Of a stretch of DNA of 64,000 nucleotides, positions 18,115 to 27,336 are shown one piece after another. How positions within the stretch are numbered: the first letter of the stretch is position 1; the number at the start of each line of letters is the position of its first letter. Source of the stretch: Aurantimicrobium photophilum (GTDB lineage: Bacteria; Actinomycetota; Actinomycetes; Actinomycetales; Microbacteriaceae); NCBI RefSeq assembly GCF_003194085.1, contig NZ_CP023994.1, positions 1 to 64,000 on the forward strand, in the 5' to 3' direction. The position numbers and the translations under genes are program-made. The notes under the pieces are model-generated. The model was not told the DNA's origin. It worked only from the letters and a program-made list of their open reading frames with translations, and made no database searches.

Positions 18115-18365
18115 CCACTCCCACTCTTCGCGACCGCTTGAAGCCCGTTGAGCTACTGATTGTCTCGGCACTCCTGGGACTCTTCACCGGGCTGGTTGTG
18201 TTGATGTCCTCACGTGACCTCATCCTCAGCAGCATTTCATTTGGTGCGGTGTTTATTGTGTGCTTGGTTTCGATGGCCATGTTTGTGCTGGCAATCAAGC
18301 CCAATAAGCAGGAGCTGCTTGATATCGAAGAGCAGGATCACTCACCCGAGAAATCTGCTCACTAA
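18111..18365 (+). CDS. Small two-helix membrane protein of unknown function
   Basis: An 84-residue protein with two hydrophobic segments (about 14-33 and 38-61) and a charged C-terminal tail ending in an Asp/Glu/His-rich stretch. It overlaps the upstream membrane gene by 4 bases, and a strong bidirectional terminator follows. I do not recognise a named family; homologues in Actinobacteria are usually annotated as hypothetical. Confidence 0.75.
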   Translation: MTTPTLRDRLKPVELLIVSALLGLFTGLVVLMSSRDLILSSISFGAVFIVCLVSMAMFVLAIKPNKQELLDIEEQDHSPEKSAH

Positions 18366-18376
18366 GTCTCTAACCA

Positions 18377-18404
18377 AGAAAGCCCCTCTTGCGAGGGGCT
18401 TTCT
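18377..18404. terminator. Bidirectional intrinsic terminator between small membrane gene and purB
   Basis: A perfect 12-bp stem, AGAAAGCCCCTC and GAGGGGCTTTCT, has a TTGC loop. U-rich sequence on the + side and the matching A-rich flank on the - side let it serve both convergent genes. Confidence 0.9.
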
Positions 18405-18415
18405 TTCGTTAATTC

Positions 18416-19795
18416 TTACGTGAGGTAATCAACCAAGTCAGAAGCCAGACCCACATAGCCCGCAGGTGTGAGCTCGAGCAGTCGCGCCTTTGCTGCGTCA
18501 CCGATCTCGAGACCAGAAACGAAGGCAATGAGGTCATCGCGACCAATGCGCTTGCCACGAGTGAGTTCCTTGAGCAGGGCATAAGGGTCAGAGATGGTCG
18601 AACGACCAGCAGCAACCTCAGCACGAATCACGGTCTGAATAGCTTCACCTAGGATTTCCCAGTTGGTGTCGAGATCGTGGGCTAAAGCATCCGAGTCGAG
18701 GTCAATCTCGCTCAGACCACGGCGAATGTTGTCCAGAGCCAGGAGAGAGTGACCGTAACCGACGCCCACGTTGCGCTGGGTGGTGGAGTCGGTGAGGTCA
18801 CGCTGCAAACGGCTGGTGACCAACGTTGCGGAGAGTGAGTCAAGGACTGCAGAGGAGAGCTCAAGGTTGGCTTCAGCATTCTCGAAGCGGATGGGGTTGA
18901 TCTTGTGAGGCATGGTGGACGAACCGGTCGCACCAGCTTGAGGAATCTGACGGAAGTAGCCCATCGAGATGTAGGTCCAGATGTCAGTTGCAAGGTTGTG
19001 AATCACCCGGTTGGCGTGAGAGATCCGGGTGTAGAGCTCTGCCTGCCAGTCATGTGATTCGATCTGGGTGGTCAACGGGTTCCAGGTCAGACCCAGTGAT
19101 GTCACAAACTCTTCTGAAATCTTCGGCCAGTTAGCTTCTGATTCGGCTGCAAGGTGAGCAGAGAAGGTTCCGGTTGCACCCGAGAACTTACCGAGGTATT
19201 CCGAACCCTCGATCTGCTTCTGAATGCGCTCGAGGCGGTAGACAAACACAGCAAGTTCTTTACCCATGGTGGTGGGGGTTGCCGGCTGCCCGTGGGTCTT
19301 GGCCAGCATGGCCTCGTCGCGGTATTGAACAGAGAGTTCGCGCAGACGAGCAATCACGGCCTTAAAAGCCGGCAGCCAAATGTTCTTGGTCGCATCACGA
19401 ACGATCAGGGCGTACGAGAGGTTGTTAATGTCCTCAGAGGTGCAGGCAAAGTGGGTGAGCTCAGCAATGTGGTCCAGACCTAGCTCGGACAGCTTGGCAC
19501 GAACCAAGTACTCCACTGCCTTCACGTCGTGACGAGTGGTGGCTTCAAGACGAGCAAGCTCATCAATCTCTGCCTGACCAAAATCAGTCACCAGTGCACG
19601 AAGGGCAGAGACATTGTCAGCACTCAAGGGGCTGGTGCCAAACATGGAGTGGTTGGTGAGGTAAATCAACCACTCAACTTCCACGGTGACGCGAGCACGG
19701 TTCAACCCTGCTTCCGAGAGGTACTCGCCCAGTGGCGAAACAACGGCCTGGTATCGACCATCGAGCGGGCTGAGGACCTGAATAGGAAGCGTCAT
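18416..19795 (-). CDS. purB: Adenylosuccinate lyase
   Basis: A 459-residue fumarase/aspartase-superfamily enzyme that splits SAICAR and adenylosuccinate in purine synthesis. The signature loop SSTMPHKINP is at 292-301, the catalytic-His block KTHGQPATPTTMGKE is at 166-180, and TSEDINNLSYAL is at 119-130. The length fits the longer bacterial PurB type (E. coli-like, about 456). It is monocistronic, sharing a terminator with the convergent membrane-protein genes. Confidence 0.95.
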   Translation of the reverse strand: MTLPIQVLSPLDGRYQAVVSPLGEYLSEAGLNRARVTVEVEWLIYLTNHSMFGTSPLSADNVSALRALVTDFGQAEIDELARLEATTRHDVKAVEYLVRAKLSELGLDHIAELTHFACTSEDINNLSYALIVRDATKNIWLPAFKAVIARLRELSVQYRDEAMLAKTHGQPATPTTMGKELAVFVYRLERIQKQIEGSEYLGKFSGATGTFSAHLAAESEANWPKISEEFVTSLGLTWNPLTTQIESHDWQAELYTRISHANRVIHNLATDIWTYISMGYFRQIPQAGATGSSTMPHKINPIRFENAEANLELSSAVLDSLSATLVTSRLQRDLTDSTTQRNVGVGYGHSLLALDNIRRGLSEIDLDSDALAHDLDTNWEILGEAIQTVIRAEVAAGRSTISDPYALLKELTRGKRIGRDDLIAFVSGLEIGDAAKARLLELTPAGYVGLASDLVDYLT

Positions 19796-19910
19796 GCTTC
19801 TATTCTCCCAAACAAAACAGCTATCCCTTCACAGGCGTAGCCGGAGCAAACGCTCCACATCATGACTTCTTCTGGGTCGAGAGCAGCTTTTCCTTCGGCA
19901 CAGTGTCCAC

Positions 19911-20138
19911 GTGATTGAACCTCAGCTCATTTCCGGCTCCCTGCCAGCCCGGCATGGCCAGTGGCTGGCGCTCGCCGATGCCCTCGATGCTGCAGTGGTC
20001 ACGCTTCACACTGCCGTGCCCGATCAGTTGTGGTTTGGACCTGCTCGACGTGCGTTTGATCACAATGTTGAACTCGTTATGGCAGAGCTTCGCCAGGCAC
20101 GGTGGTCTGTTCTCTCAGCAGAATCAGGGTTGTCCTGA
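19911..20138 (+). CDS. Small WXG100-like protein
   Basis: A 75-residue, GTG-started protein predicted to be mostly two alpha helices. The turn region LWFGPARRAFDHNVE resembles the W-x-G hairpin and following AxxAF helix of WXG100/ESX proteins. The stop overlaps the start of the next gene by one base (TGATG). It would be a small partner of the downstream hydrolase. Assignment rests on the motif and helix pattern only, and no type VII secretion ATPase gene is in the window. Confidence 0.6.
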   Translation: MIEPQLISGSLPARHGQWLALADALDAAVVTLHTAVPDQLWFGPARRAFDHNVELVMAELRQARWSVLSAESGLS

Positions 20139-21469
20139 TGCGGGTGGGCACGGGCGTCGACACTGTCGCTCTCGATGATTTATCAGGGCGGGTGCATGCC
20201 AGGTTGTGGCAACTCGAGCAGGCACTGGCCTCTGCACATCCATTAGCTTTCACTTCCCCACAAGCCCAGCAGGCTTTTCATCGAGCTCAGATTGCTGCTC
20301 AGAAACTTCGTGAGCTTGCTCAAGCCACGGCTGAGGGATCGCGGCAGTATGCCCAGCGAGAGCACTACCTGCTCCAGGTGTCAGAGAACCTGAGCTCCAC
20401 ACTGATGTGGAATCTGGGTCGGGTAATACCGGGATTGATTGCTTCCTTCGGCCCAGAAGTTATCGGGGGAGTAGCCATTGTTCTTGCGTTGGCCGCGGCC
20501 AGACGACTTACACCAGGAAGCCCGTTTGATCAGTTCGTGACCCGACTGGAACACTCTCTTCCAGATTCAGGGCAGTTCTTGAGTCAACCCCTGGTTGTTC
20601 AGGCAACTGCTCATCTCACCTCGGGCGCCGATGACTTCGTAGCCGGCCTGCTTGGCCTTCCTCAACCTGCTCAGCGCGGAGCACTTGCCGGCGAAGACCT
20701 GGTTGCCGGCGCAGCTATCGCGGGTTTAGGTCTTGTGGGATCAAAAACCCTGCAGGAAACCCGAGTCCGGGTCCATCAGGATTCAACAAGTGAATCTCCA
20801 GCACCGGAGGGGTATCGAGATCTCATTTCTCGTATTCCACGAGCAGATGAGGGGGCGTCCCAAATCAGGATTGAACACTACGAGAGCGGGTATGTGGTCT
20901 ATCTCAGCGGAACCATCGATGCGGGTGTGGAGCCCACTAACGAACCCTGGGATATGACCAGCAACATCTCTGCCATCGCCGAGCTTGATTCTGGAAGCTA
21001 CAACGCTGCTGTTCAAGCCATGAGAGAAGCGGGAATCTCAGCGGAAGACAACGTCATTATTGTGGGACATTCTCAGGGAGGTCTTGTTGCTGCGCAGTTG
21101 GCTGCATCAGGTGACTACCGGGTGAGTGATGTGGTGACGGTAGGAGCACCCCTGCACCAAGTGGACATTCCTGAAGAAGTCAACGTGATTGCTGTGGAAC
21201 ATGCAGAGGATGTTATTCCGTCTTTGAGCGGAGTTGCAGTTCCTACCGCCACGGCAGCACACCTCACCGTGACTAGGTCGCTGTATTCCACAGCTCAAGT
21301 GCCCCGAGGCGAGTTATTGCCGGCCCATAATCTCTCGCGTTATGTGGAAACAGCCGCTGTGATGGATCGCAGTGGCGACAGCAAACTTACTGCGGGAAAA
21401 CAACAACTAACCGAGCGTATGCAGGGCAAAGCTACCGTCACAACATGGCGGGCAGATCGAGTGCAGTAA
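20138..21469 (+). CDS. Alpha/beta-hydrolase domain protein with WXG-like N-terminus
   Basis: A 443-residue protein. Residues 1-85 form an amphipathic helical hairpin with PLAFTSPQAQQAFHRAQ in the middle, again WXG100-like. Two hydrophobic segments follow (about 97-121 and 186-201), then an alpha/beta hydrolase domain with the nucleophile elbow GHSQGG at 310-315. Candidate acid and base residues lie further on (HAEDVIP; PAHNLSRY). The ATG at 20138 overlaps the upstream stop. The layout resembles actinobacterial secreted or membrane-linked esterases of the DUF1023/PE-PPE type. The substrate is unknown. Confidence 0.75.
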   Translation: MRVGTGVDTVALDDLSGRVHARLWQLEQALASAHPLAFTSPQAQQAFHRAQIAAQKLRELAQATAEGSRQYAQREHYLLQVSENLSSTLMWNLGRVIPGLIASFGPEVIGGVAIVLALAAARRLTPGSPFDQFVTRLEHSLPDSGQFLSQPLVVQATAHLTSGADDFVAGLLGLPQPAQRGALAGEDLVAGAAIAGLGLVGSKTLQETRVRVHQDSTSESPAPEGYRDLISRIPRADEGASQIRIEHYESGYVVYLSGTIDAGVEPTNEPWDMTSNISAIAELDSGSYNAAVQAMREAGISAEDNVIIVGHSQGGLVAAQLAASGDYRVSDVVTVGAPLHQVDIPEEVNVIAVEHAEDVIPSLSGVAVPTATAAHLTVTRSLYSTAQVPRGELLPAHNLSRYVETAAVMDRSGDSKLTAGKQQLTERMQGKATVTTWRADRVQ

Positions 21470-21868
21470 TTACTTCCCGGCAGCAGGGCGAAGAATGAGG
21501 CCCAGAATCCAGCTGACAATCGAGAGCACGATTGCAGCCCAGAACCCGGCCCAGAACCCAGCAACCTCAAGGCCGTATCCGAAGCCCAGAACCTGTGTCA
21601 GCCACGCAACGAACAGCAGCAAGAAGGCGTTGACCACGAGAGCCATGAAACCGAGGGTCAAGATGAACAGCGGGAAAGCGAGGAAGCGCAGAACGCGACC
21701 AATGGTTCCGTTCACAATTCCGAAGATGAATGCCACAAAAGCCAGGGTCAGAACGTAACCCAGGGTCTGCTGGTTTTCCGGGATGATGCGGATGTTTTGA
21801 GGCATCATCACTGTGGTGAGCCAGAGCGCAATTGCGTTGATCACGGTAGAGAGCAGGAGAGACTTCAT
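21470..21868 (-). CDS. Phage holin family protein (PF04020-type membrane protein)
   Basis: A 132-residue integral membrane protein with four hydrophobic helices. The sequence (NAIALWLTTVMMP; FGIVNGTIGRVLRFLAFPL; TLGFMALVVNAFLLLFVAWL) is typical of the 'phage holin 4 superfamily' chromosomal proteins. Despite the name these are ordinary chromosomal proteins of unknown role. Its stop codon directly abuts the stop of the convergent hydrolase gene. Confidence 0.85.
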   Translation of the reverse strand: MKSLLLSTVINAIALWLTTVMMPQNIRIIPENQQTLGYVLTLAFVAFIFGIVNGTIGRVLRFLAFPLFILTLGFMALVVNAFLLLFVAWLTQVLGFGYGLEVAGFWAGFWAAIVLSIVSWILGLILRPAAGK

Positions 21869-21977
21869 AGCTCCATTCTGGCAGGTGAGTTCTTTAGTTG
21901 GGATACTCCTACGGTTTTCGCGAGAGATTGTAGGAGACCTACCAGTTCAGAGGGCTGTGACGGGATAGATTGGGTAC

Positions 21978-23114
21978 ATGGCCGATGAGACTTTAGATCC
22001 CATGGTGCAGTTCCTCACGCCCGAGGGACACTATGCCCCCAGCGCGAGTGCAGAAGAGTTTCTGCCCTATTTCCAGCGCCTGACTGAAGCAGACCACCGC
22101 AAGTTCTACCGCGACATGGTCGTCATTCGCCGCTTCGACACCGAAGCAACCAACTTGCAGCGCCAGGGTCAGCTTGCTCTCTGGGTTCCTAGCCACGGTC
22201 AAGAAGGTGCGCAGGTAGGTTCTGCACACGCGACCAAGAAGCAAGACCACATCTTCCCCGCCTACCGCGAGCACGCTATTGGCATGATTCGCGGCATCGA
22301 TGTCTTGGAAATCATTCGTGTTCTCCGCGGCCTGACGCACGGCGGTTGGGATCCCACCCTGCCTGAGCATGGCAACTTCCACATCTACACACTCGTGATT
22401 GGTTCGCAGGCACTGCACGCTACCGGTTACGGCATGGGCATCAAGTTCGATGGCGCAACCAACACCGGGAACCCCGACACTGACCAGGCCGTCATTGTCT
22501 ACTTCGGTGATGGTGCAACCAGCCAGGGTGACGTCAGCGAGGCGCTCGTCTTCGCTGCCAGCTACCAAACTCCTCAGGTTTTCTTCGTCCAGAACAACCA
22601 CTGGGCTATCTCAGTGCCTGTCAGCACTCAGGCACGCGTTCCTCTCTACAAGCGCGGAGAAGGCTTCGGTATTCCGGGTGTTCAGGTCGACGGTAATGAC
22701 GTCTTTGCTAGCTACGCAGTTACCGCGAAGCAGCTCGATGACGCTCGAAGCGGCAAGGGCCCCAGCCTGATTGAGGCTCACACCTACCGCATCGGTGCTC
22801 ACACCTCGAGTGATGACCCCACGAAGTACCGCACCGATGCTGAGTTGGATTCATGGATTGCCCGCGACCCCATTTCTCGCATGGAAGCATTCCTGCGTAA
22901 CGCGGGTGCCCCGCAGTCCTTCTTTGATGAGGTTCACCAAGAAGCTGCTGACTTCGCCAGCGATATTCGTCGCCGCACCATTGAACTGGAGAACCCAGAT
23001 CCTTCGAGCATGTTCAACCACGTGTACTCGGAACCACACCCTTTGATGCAAGAGCAGAGTGCATGGCTTGCCAACTACGAAGCGTCCTTTGATGAGCAGG
23101 GAGGCGGTCACTAA
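21978..23114 (+). CDS. 2-oxoacid dehydrogenase E1 component, alpha subunit
   Basis: A 378-residue thiamine-diphosphate enzyme subunit that decarboxylates a 2-oxoacid (pyruvate or branched-chain). The TPP-binding motif starts GDGATSQGD (about 177-185) and ends with VQNNHW. The HGGWDP/GSQAL region and the phosphorylation-loop-like YRIGAHTSSDDPTKYR are typical of the actinobacterial PdhA/BkdA group. The stop overlaps the E1-beta start (TAATG). Pyruvate versus branched-chain specificity is not decided by sequence alone. Confidence 0.92.
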   Translation: MADETLDPMVQFLTPEGHYAPSASAEEFLPYFQRLTEADHRKFYRDMVVIRRFDTEATNLQRQGQLALWVPSHGQEGAQVGSAHATKKQDHIFPAYREHAIGMIRGIDVLEIIRVLRGLTHGGWDPTLPEHGNFHIYTLVIGSQALHATGYGMGIKFDGATNTGNPDTDQAVIVYFGDGATSQGDVSEALVFAASYQTPQVFFVQNNHWAISVPVSTQARVPLYKRGEGFGIPGVQVDGNDVFASYAVTAKQLDDARSGKGPSLIEAHTYRIGAHTSSDDPTKYRTDAELDSWIARDPISRMEAFLRNAGAPQSFFDEVHQEAADFASDIRRRTIELENPDPSSMFNHVYSEPHPLMQEQSAWLANYEASFDEQGGGH

Positions 23115-24094
23115 TGGCTATTGAAAACCTTCCTTTAGGTAAAGCAATCAACCTCGGTCTTCGCCAAGCAATGTTGAACGACCCCAAAGTCATCCTCATG
23201 GGTGAAGACATTGGAACCCTTGGTGGTGTCTTCCGCGTGACCGAAGGTCTTAAGACCGAATTCGGCGCAGACCGTGTTCTCGATACCCCTCTTGCAGAGT
23301 CGGGCATCGTGGGATCCGCCATCGGTTTGGCCATGCGTGGCTACCGCCCCGTGGTGGAAATCCAGTTCAACGGTTTCGTTTACCCCGCCTTTGATCAGAT
23401 CACCAGCCAGCTGGCGAAACTGACCAACCGTCACGAGGGTGCCATGCAGTTCCCCGTAGTGATCCGTATTCCTTACGGCGGTCACATTGGTGCGGTTGAA
23501 CACCACCAGGAAAGCAACGAGGCGTACTTCCTCCACACCGCAGGTTTGCGTGTGGTCAGCCCCAGCAACGCTCACGATGCCTACTGGATGATTCAGGAAG
23601 CCATTGCATCGAACGACCCCGTCATTTTCTTCGAGCCCATGAGCCGCTACTGGCCCAAGGCAGATGTGGATACTTCGGCCTCCAACTTCCCCCTTCACGC
23701 CAGCCGCGTGGTTCGCCCCGGCAATGACGTCACCGTCATTGGCCACGGAGCGATGGTCAGCGTTCTCTTGCAGGCTGCAGAAGTTGCCGCAACCGAGGGA
23801 ATGAGTCTGGAGGTCATCGACGTTCGCTCGCTTTCGCCCATCGACTACGCACCCATTCTTGAATCGGTGCGCAAGACCGGTCGTTGTGTCATTGCGCAGG
23901 AAGCTCCCGGCAACGTGAGCCTCGCATCCGAGCTTGCCGCAACGATTACCGAGAAGGCGTTCTACTCACTCGAAGCACCCGTGCTGCGCGTGACCGGTTT
24001 CGATACCCCCTTCCCTCCAGCAAAGCTCGAGGCCATCTACCTACCCGACTCGGACCGCGTCCTTGACGCAGTCGACCGAGTGCTGAGTTACTAG
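23114..24094 (+). CDS. 2-oxoacid dehydrogenase E1 component, beta subunit
   Basis: A 326-residue partner of the upstream E1-alpha. Family blocks are visible: [19 protein letters not shown] (about 28-46), [21 protein letters not shown] (57-77), [18 protein letters not shown] and the C-terminal [13 protein letters not shown]. It completes the TPP site at the alpha-beta interface. It overlaps the alpha gene by one base and is 10 bases before the E2 gene. Confidence 0.93.
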   Translation: MAIENLPLGKAINLGLRQAMLNDPKVILMGEDIGTLGGVFRVTEGLKTEFGADRVLDTPLAESGIVGSAIGLAMRGYRPVVEIQFNGFVYPAFDQITSQLAKLTNRHEGAMQFPVVIRIPYGGHIGAVEHHQESNEAYFLHTAGLRVVSPSNAHDAYWMIQEAIASNDPVIFFEPMSRYWPKADVDTSASNFPLHASRVVRPGNDVTVIGHGAMVSVLLQAAEVAATEGMSLEVIDVRSLSPIDYAPILESVRKTGRCVIAQEAPGNVSLASELAATITEKAFYSLEAPVLRVTGFDTPFPPAKLEAIYLPDSDRVLDAVDRVLSY

Positions 24095-24104
24095 GAGTGA
24101 CCAG

Positions 24105-25502
24105 ATGACGGTGTCTAAGTTCTATCTCCCCGACGTTGGCGAAGGTCTCACCGAGGCAGAAATTGTCTCGTGGAAGGTCAAGCCAGGTGACTCGGTCTCC
24201 ATCAACGATGTCCTCGTTGAGATCGAGACTGCGAAGTCTCTCGTTGAGCTGCCCAGCCCCTATGAGGGACAGGTTGGCGAACTTCTTGCCCAAGAAGGCG
24301 AAACAGTTGAAGTTGGCACCGCCATCATCACCATCGCAACCGCCGGCCACTCCATGCTGACCTCTCCCACACCCACCCTCGCTCAGGCAGCGATGGCGAA
24401 TGAAGTATTCGTCACCGCTGACAGCGAGATCGACGGGGCTGTTGACGCCAAAGAAGAAGGTTCCGGAAGTGTTCTCGTTGGCTATGGCGTTGGTGGTCAT
24501 GCTGCGACGCGTCGTCGCCGTGGCGGTAACGCACCTGCACCGACTCCTCCCGCAGCACCTGCTGTAGTAACCCCAATTCCTCAGGCAGTTGCTCCTGTAC
24601 CTGTTGCCAAGCGCCCTGCGTCGCTGCCTGTCACCGAAGCAGTTCCCGTTATTGCCAAGCCCCCTATTCGCAAGCTTGCCAAAGACTTGGATGTGAACCT
24701 CGCAGAGGTGGAAGCAACCGGTCTTGCAGGCGAGATCACGCGCGATGACGTGATTCGTCACGCGTCTCAGGCCAGCGTTTTCCGCAACATCCAAACACCT
24801 GAGTGGCCAGAAGAGCGCGAAGAGCGCATTCCGGTCAAGGGTGTGCGCAAGGCCATCGCGACAGCGATGGTGCAGAGCGCATTCACTGCTCCTCACGTTT
24901 CTGTGTTCGTTGACGTTGATGCCACCCGCACCATGGAGTTCGTCAAGCGTTTGAAGAACTCTCCAGACTTTGCGGGTGTGAAGGTGTCGCCACTGCTGAT
25001 TCTGGCCAAGGCCATCATCTGGGCAGTGCGACGCAACCCCACGGTTAACTCCACCTGGACCGACAAAGAGATCATTGTTCACCGCTATGTGAACTTGGGT
25101 GTTGCTGCTGCAACTCCACGTGGCCTCATTGTTCCCAACGTGAAAGACGCTCAGGAAATGAGCCTGCTTGAGCTGGCTCAGTCTCTGGAGCAGCTCACTT
25201 TGAATGCGCGTGACGGCAAGACCTCACCTGCAGACATGGCTGGCGGAACCATCACGGTTACCAACATCGGTGTGTTTGGTATGGACACCGGAACCCCCAT
25301 CTTGAACCCCGGTGAAGTGGGCATCTTGGCCCTCGGAACCATCAAGCAGAAGCCCTGGGTTGTTGACGGAGAAGTTCGTCCACGATTCGTCACCACGTTG
25401 GGTGCCAGCTTCGACCACCGTGTTGTTGATGGTGACGTGGCAAGCCGTTTCTTGGCTGACGTTGCCAGCGTGGTTGAAGAACCCGCTCTGCTGCTCGACT
25501 AA
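24105..25502 (+). CDS. Dihydrolipoamide acyltransferase (E2) of 2-oxoacid dehydrogenase complex
   Basis: A 465-residue E2. One N-terminal lipoyl domain has the lipoylated Lys in IETAKSLVE (about residue 44). A Pro/Ala-rich linker leads to a peripheral subunit-binding domain ([19 protein letters not shown], about 186-204). The C-terminal acyltransferase domain ends with the catalytic DHRVVDG motif (about 431-437). It transfers the acyl group from E1 to CoA. No E3 (lipoamide dehydrogenase) gene is adjacent, so E3 must come from elsewhere. Confidence 0.93.
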   Translation: MTVSKFYLPDVGEGLTEAEIVSWKVKPGDSVSINDVLVEIETAKSLVELPSPYEGQVGELLAQEGETVEVGTAIITIATAGHSMLTSPTPTLAQAAMANEVFVTADSEIDGAVDAKEEGSGSVLVGYGVGGHAATRRRRGGNAPAPTPPAAPAVVTPIPQAVAPVPVAKRPASLPVTEAVPVIAKPPIRKLAKDLDVNLAEVEATGLAGEITRDDVIRHASQASVFRNIQTPEWPEEREERIPVKGVRKAIATAMVQSAFTAPHVSVFVDVDATRTMEFVKRLKNSPDFAGVKVSPLLILAKAIIWAVRRNPTVNSTWTDKEIIVHRYVNLGVAAATPRGLIVPNVKDAQEMSLLELAQSLEQLTLNARDGKTSPADMAGGTITVTNIGVFGMDTGTPILNPGEVGILALGTIKQKPWVVDGEVRPRFVTTLGASFDHRVVDGDVASRFLADVASVVEEPALLLD

Positions 25503-25512
25503 ATACGAAGAT

Positions 25513-25572
25513 ATGTATAGCTAGATATACATGTTTCTAAAATATGTATAGTTTTTGCAAAAAAATATACAT
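25513..25572. promoter_or_regulatory. Two inverted repeats (ATGTATA/TATACAT) upstream of the Fic gene
   Basis: Half-sites ATGTATA at 25513-25519 and 25544-25550 face TATACAT at 25526-25532 and 25566-25572, forming two inverted repeats with 6- and 15-base spacers. They sit in an AT-rich gap of 98 bases between E2 and the Fic gene. They are probably operators for the Fic protein's own C-terminal winged-helix domain. Confidence 0.6.
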
Positions 25573-25600
25573 ATGTCCGAATTTCAGATAACATTGCTAC

Positions 25601-26683
25601 ATGCAATGGAACCCAGATCTGCCGTATAACAGCCTTCCATTGTTGCCTCCTGCCACAGAGATTGAGACCAAGCAGGTATTGAGGGCCACCACCGAGGCTC
25701 GCGCAGCACTAGCAACACTGAATCAAGTCGTCAGGTTTATTCCAGAGCCCGTTATTTTGTTGAACGCACTCCCTCTCATTGAGGCACAAGCCAGTTCAGA
25801 GATTGAAAATATCTTGACGACGCGTGATGATCTGTTTCAACATTTTGAAAACGAAACGATTTCATCAAGCCCTGAGCTGAAAGAAACGTTTCGATATCGC
25901 AGGGCAGTATTTTCTGCAATTGACTTTTTAGATACCCGACCATTGAGTTTTTCAGTAGCTCAGTATGTGTGCTCAGAAATAAAAAATCGACAAATGGACA
26001 TTCGCACGTTGCCGGGAACTTTTATTGGCAATGCAACAACTGGAGCTGCTGTTTATACGCCACCTGAGGGTAGAGACGTTCTTCACTCATTGATATCCAA
26101 TTGGGAAGAGTTTTTACATTCGACAACAGAGCTAGATCCCCTCATCGCAATGGCGGTGATGCATTACCAGTTTGAAGCAATACATCCCTTCAGCGACGGT
26201 AATGGTCGTACCGGCCGAGTGCTCAACATCCTTTTTCTGCTCGAAAAGCGGTTACTGACTTTGCCAATCCTGTATCTCTCGCGGTTCATCATTACCCACA
26301 AAGAGGAGTATTACTCCAAGTTGCTCGCTGTGACACAGAATGCAGCGTGGGAAGAGTGGATTCTGTTCATGCTGAATGCGGTGAGAGAAACGTGTGAGAG
26401 AACGACAGACCTCGTGGAGGAGATCTTTAGTCTCTACAACACCTATGTGGCACTTTTCCGTGAGGTTCCTGGTGTTCGTAATGACCCGTACTTAGTGAAT
26501 GTTTTGTTTGCCAAACCTTTTTGCAGAATTTCAGATGTGGTTGAAAAATGTGGTGTCACACGACTGACTGCAACCAAATGGCTTGAGTCGCTTCAACAAG
26601 CAGGGATATTAGAAGATAAAAAGGTTGGCAGGGATCGAATCTTCATCAATAGAAGGTTCTACGACATTCTGCGAGAAATCTAA
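25601..26683 (+). CDS. Fic family protein (AMPylator) with C-terminal winged helix
   Basis: A 360-residue protein. The catalytic Fic motif HPFSDGNGRTGR (195-206) is complete, so nucleotide transfer to a target hydroxyl is expected. An N-terminal SxxxEN inhibitory motif (S65-N70) matches class II autoinhibited Fic proteins. A Fic N-terminal domain (about 1-100) precedes it, and a C-terminal winged-helix region (about 300-360, RISDVVEKCGVTRLTATKWL) suggests DNA binding. The gene has more AT-rich codon use than its neighbours, stands alone and carries its own inverted repeats, all consistent with horizontal transfer. Confidence 0.92.
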   Translation: MQWNPDLPYNSLPLLPPATEIETKQVLRATTEARAALATLNQVVRFIPEPVILLNALPLIEAQASSEIENILTTRDDLFQHFENETISSSPELKETFRYRRAVFSAIDFLDTRPLSFSVAQYVCSEIKNRQMDIRTLPGTFIGNATTGAAVYTPPEGRDVLHSLISNWEEFLHSTTELDPLIAMAVMHYQFEAIHPFSDGNGRTGRVLNILFLLEKRLLTLPILYLSRFIITHKEEYYSKLLAVTQNAAWEEWILFMLNAVRETCERTTDLVEEIFSLYNTYVALFREVPGVRNDPYLVNVLFAKPFCRISDVVEKCGVTRLTATKWLESLQQAGILEDKKVGRDRIFINRRFYDILREI

Positions 26684-26694
26684 GTCCCGGGACT
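26683..26694. repeat. 12-bp perfect palindrome between convergent stop codons
   Basis: AGTCCCGGGACT is a perfect palindrome lying across the gap between the Fic stop and the LysE stop. It lacks a loop and U-tract, so a terminator role is doubtful. Confidence 0.4.
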
Positions 26695-27328
26695 AAAGAG
26701 AATCGAAGAAGGCCACCCAGATGGCCAAACCGACAATCAGGACACCTCCGGTGCCCTGAACAATGGCAAGACGTTTCACGTCCTTCGCGAACCAGTCTCT
26801 GGCTAACCCTGCACCGATGGCATACATCGAGTCACTCAAGATACCGATGATCTCGAAGATGATACCGAGGATCAGAAGTTGAAGCATGACATTGCCCTGC
26901 TTCACATCCACAAAGCCAGGAAGCACTGCCGTGAAGAACACCATGGTCTTTGGATTACTCAGGCCAACGAAGAAGCCTTCACGTAATGTCTTGAACTTGG
27001 ATTGCGGAGCACCCGTGGCATCCACATCGAAGCCGTGGTCTTTGCGGTGACGGAACGCTTGAATACCCAGGTACGCAAGATAGGCAGCACCAAGATACTT
27101 GATGCCGTAAAACAAGAACTCTGAGCTGGCCACGATGGCACCCAAACCCAGAACTACTGCGATGAGCCACACCAAGGTGCCCATCGCATTACCCACCACG
27201 GTGAGAACACCGGCGCCCTTGCCGAGGGCAAGCGAGCGCCCGACGGCAAACATCACCGAGGGGCCGGGGATCAAAATGATCACCAGCGCCGCGATGCTAA
27301 ACGCGATGAGGTTCTCAATGGGAGGCAT
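26693..27328 (-). CDS. LysE/RhtB family amino-acid exporter
   Basis: A 211-residue membrane protein with about six transmembrane helices. The N-terminal IIPGPSVMFAVGRSLALGKGAGVLTVVGNAMG (about 20-50) is the LysE/RhtB signature region, and GFFVGLSNPKTMVFFTAVLPGFV is the conserved central block. It exports an amino acid or derivative; the substrate is not predictable. It is convergent with the Fic gene and 8 bases downstream of the flavoprotein gene on the same strand. Confidence 0.92.
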   Translation of the reverse strand: MPPIENLIAFSIAALVIILIPGPSVMFAVGRSLALGKGAGVLTVVGNAMGTLVWLIAVVLGLGAIVASSEFLFYGIKYLGAAYLAYLGIQAFRHRKDHGFDVDATGAPQSKFKTLREGFFVGLSNPKTMVFFTAVLPGFVDVKQGNVMLQLLILGIIFEIIGILSDSMYAIGAGLARDWFAKDVKRLAIVQGTGGVLIVGLAIWVAFFDSL

Positions 27329-27336
27329 GGGCTGAA

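Noticed and set aside
21470-21868. Prophage remnant suggested by the 'phage holin' family name
   Set aside because: The PF04020-type proteins are chromosomal membrane proteins; no other phage genes, attachment sites or integrase are nearby.
23946-25082. 378-codon open frame on the minus strand opposite the E2 gene
   Set aside because: Low-complexity, Arg/Cys/Asn-rich translation antisense to the lipoyl and catalytic domains of E2; no start context or homology.
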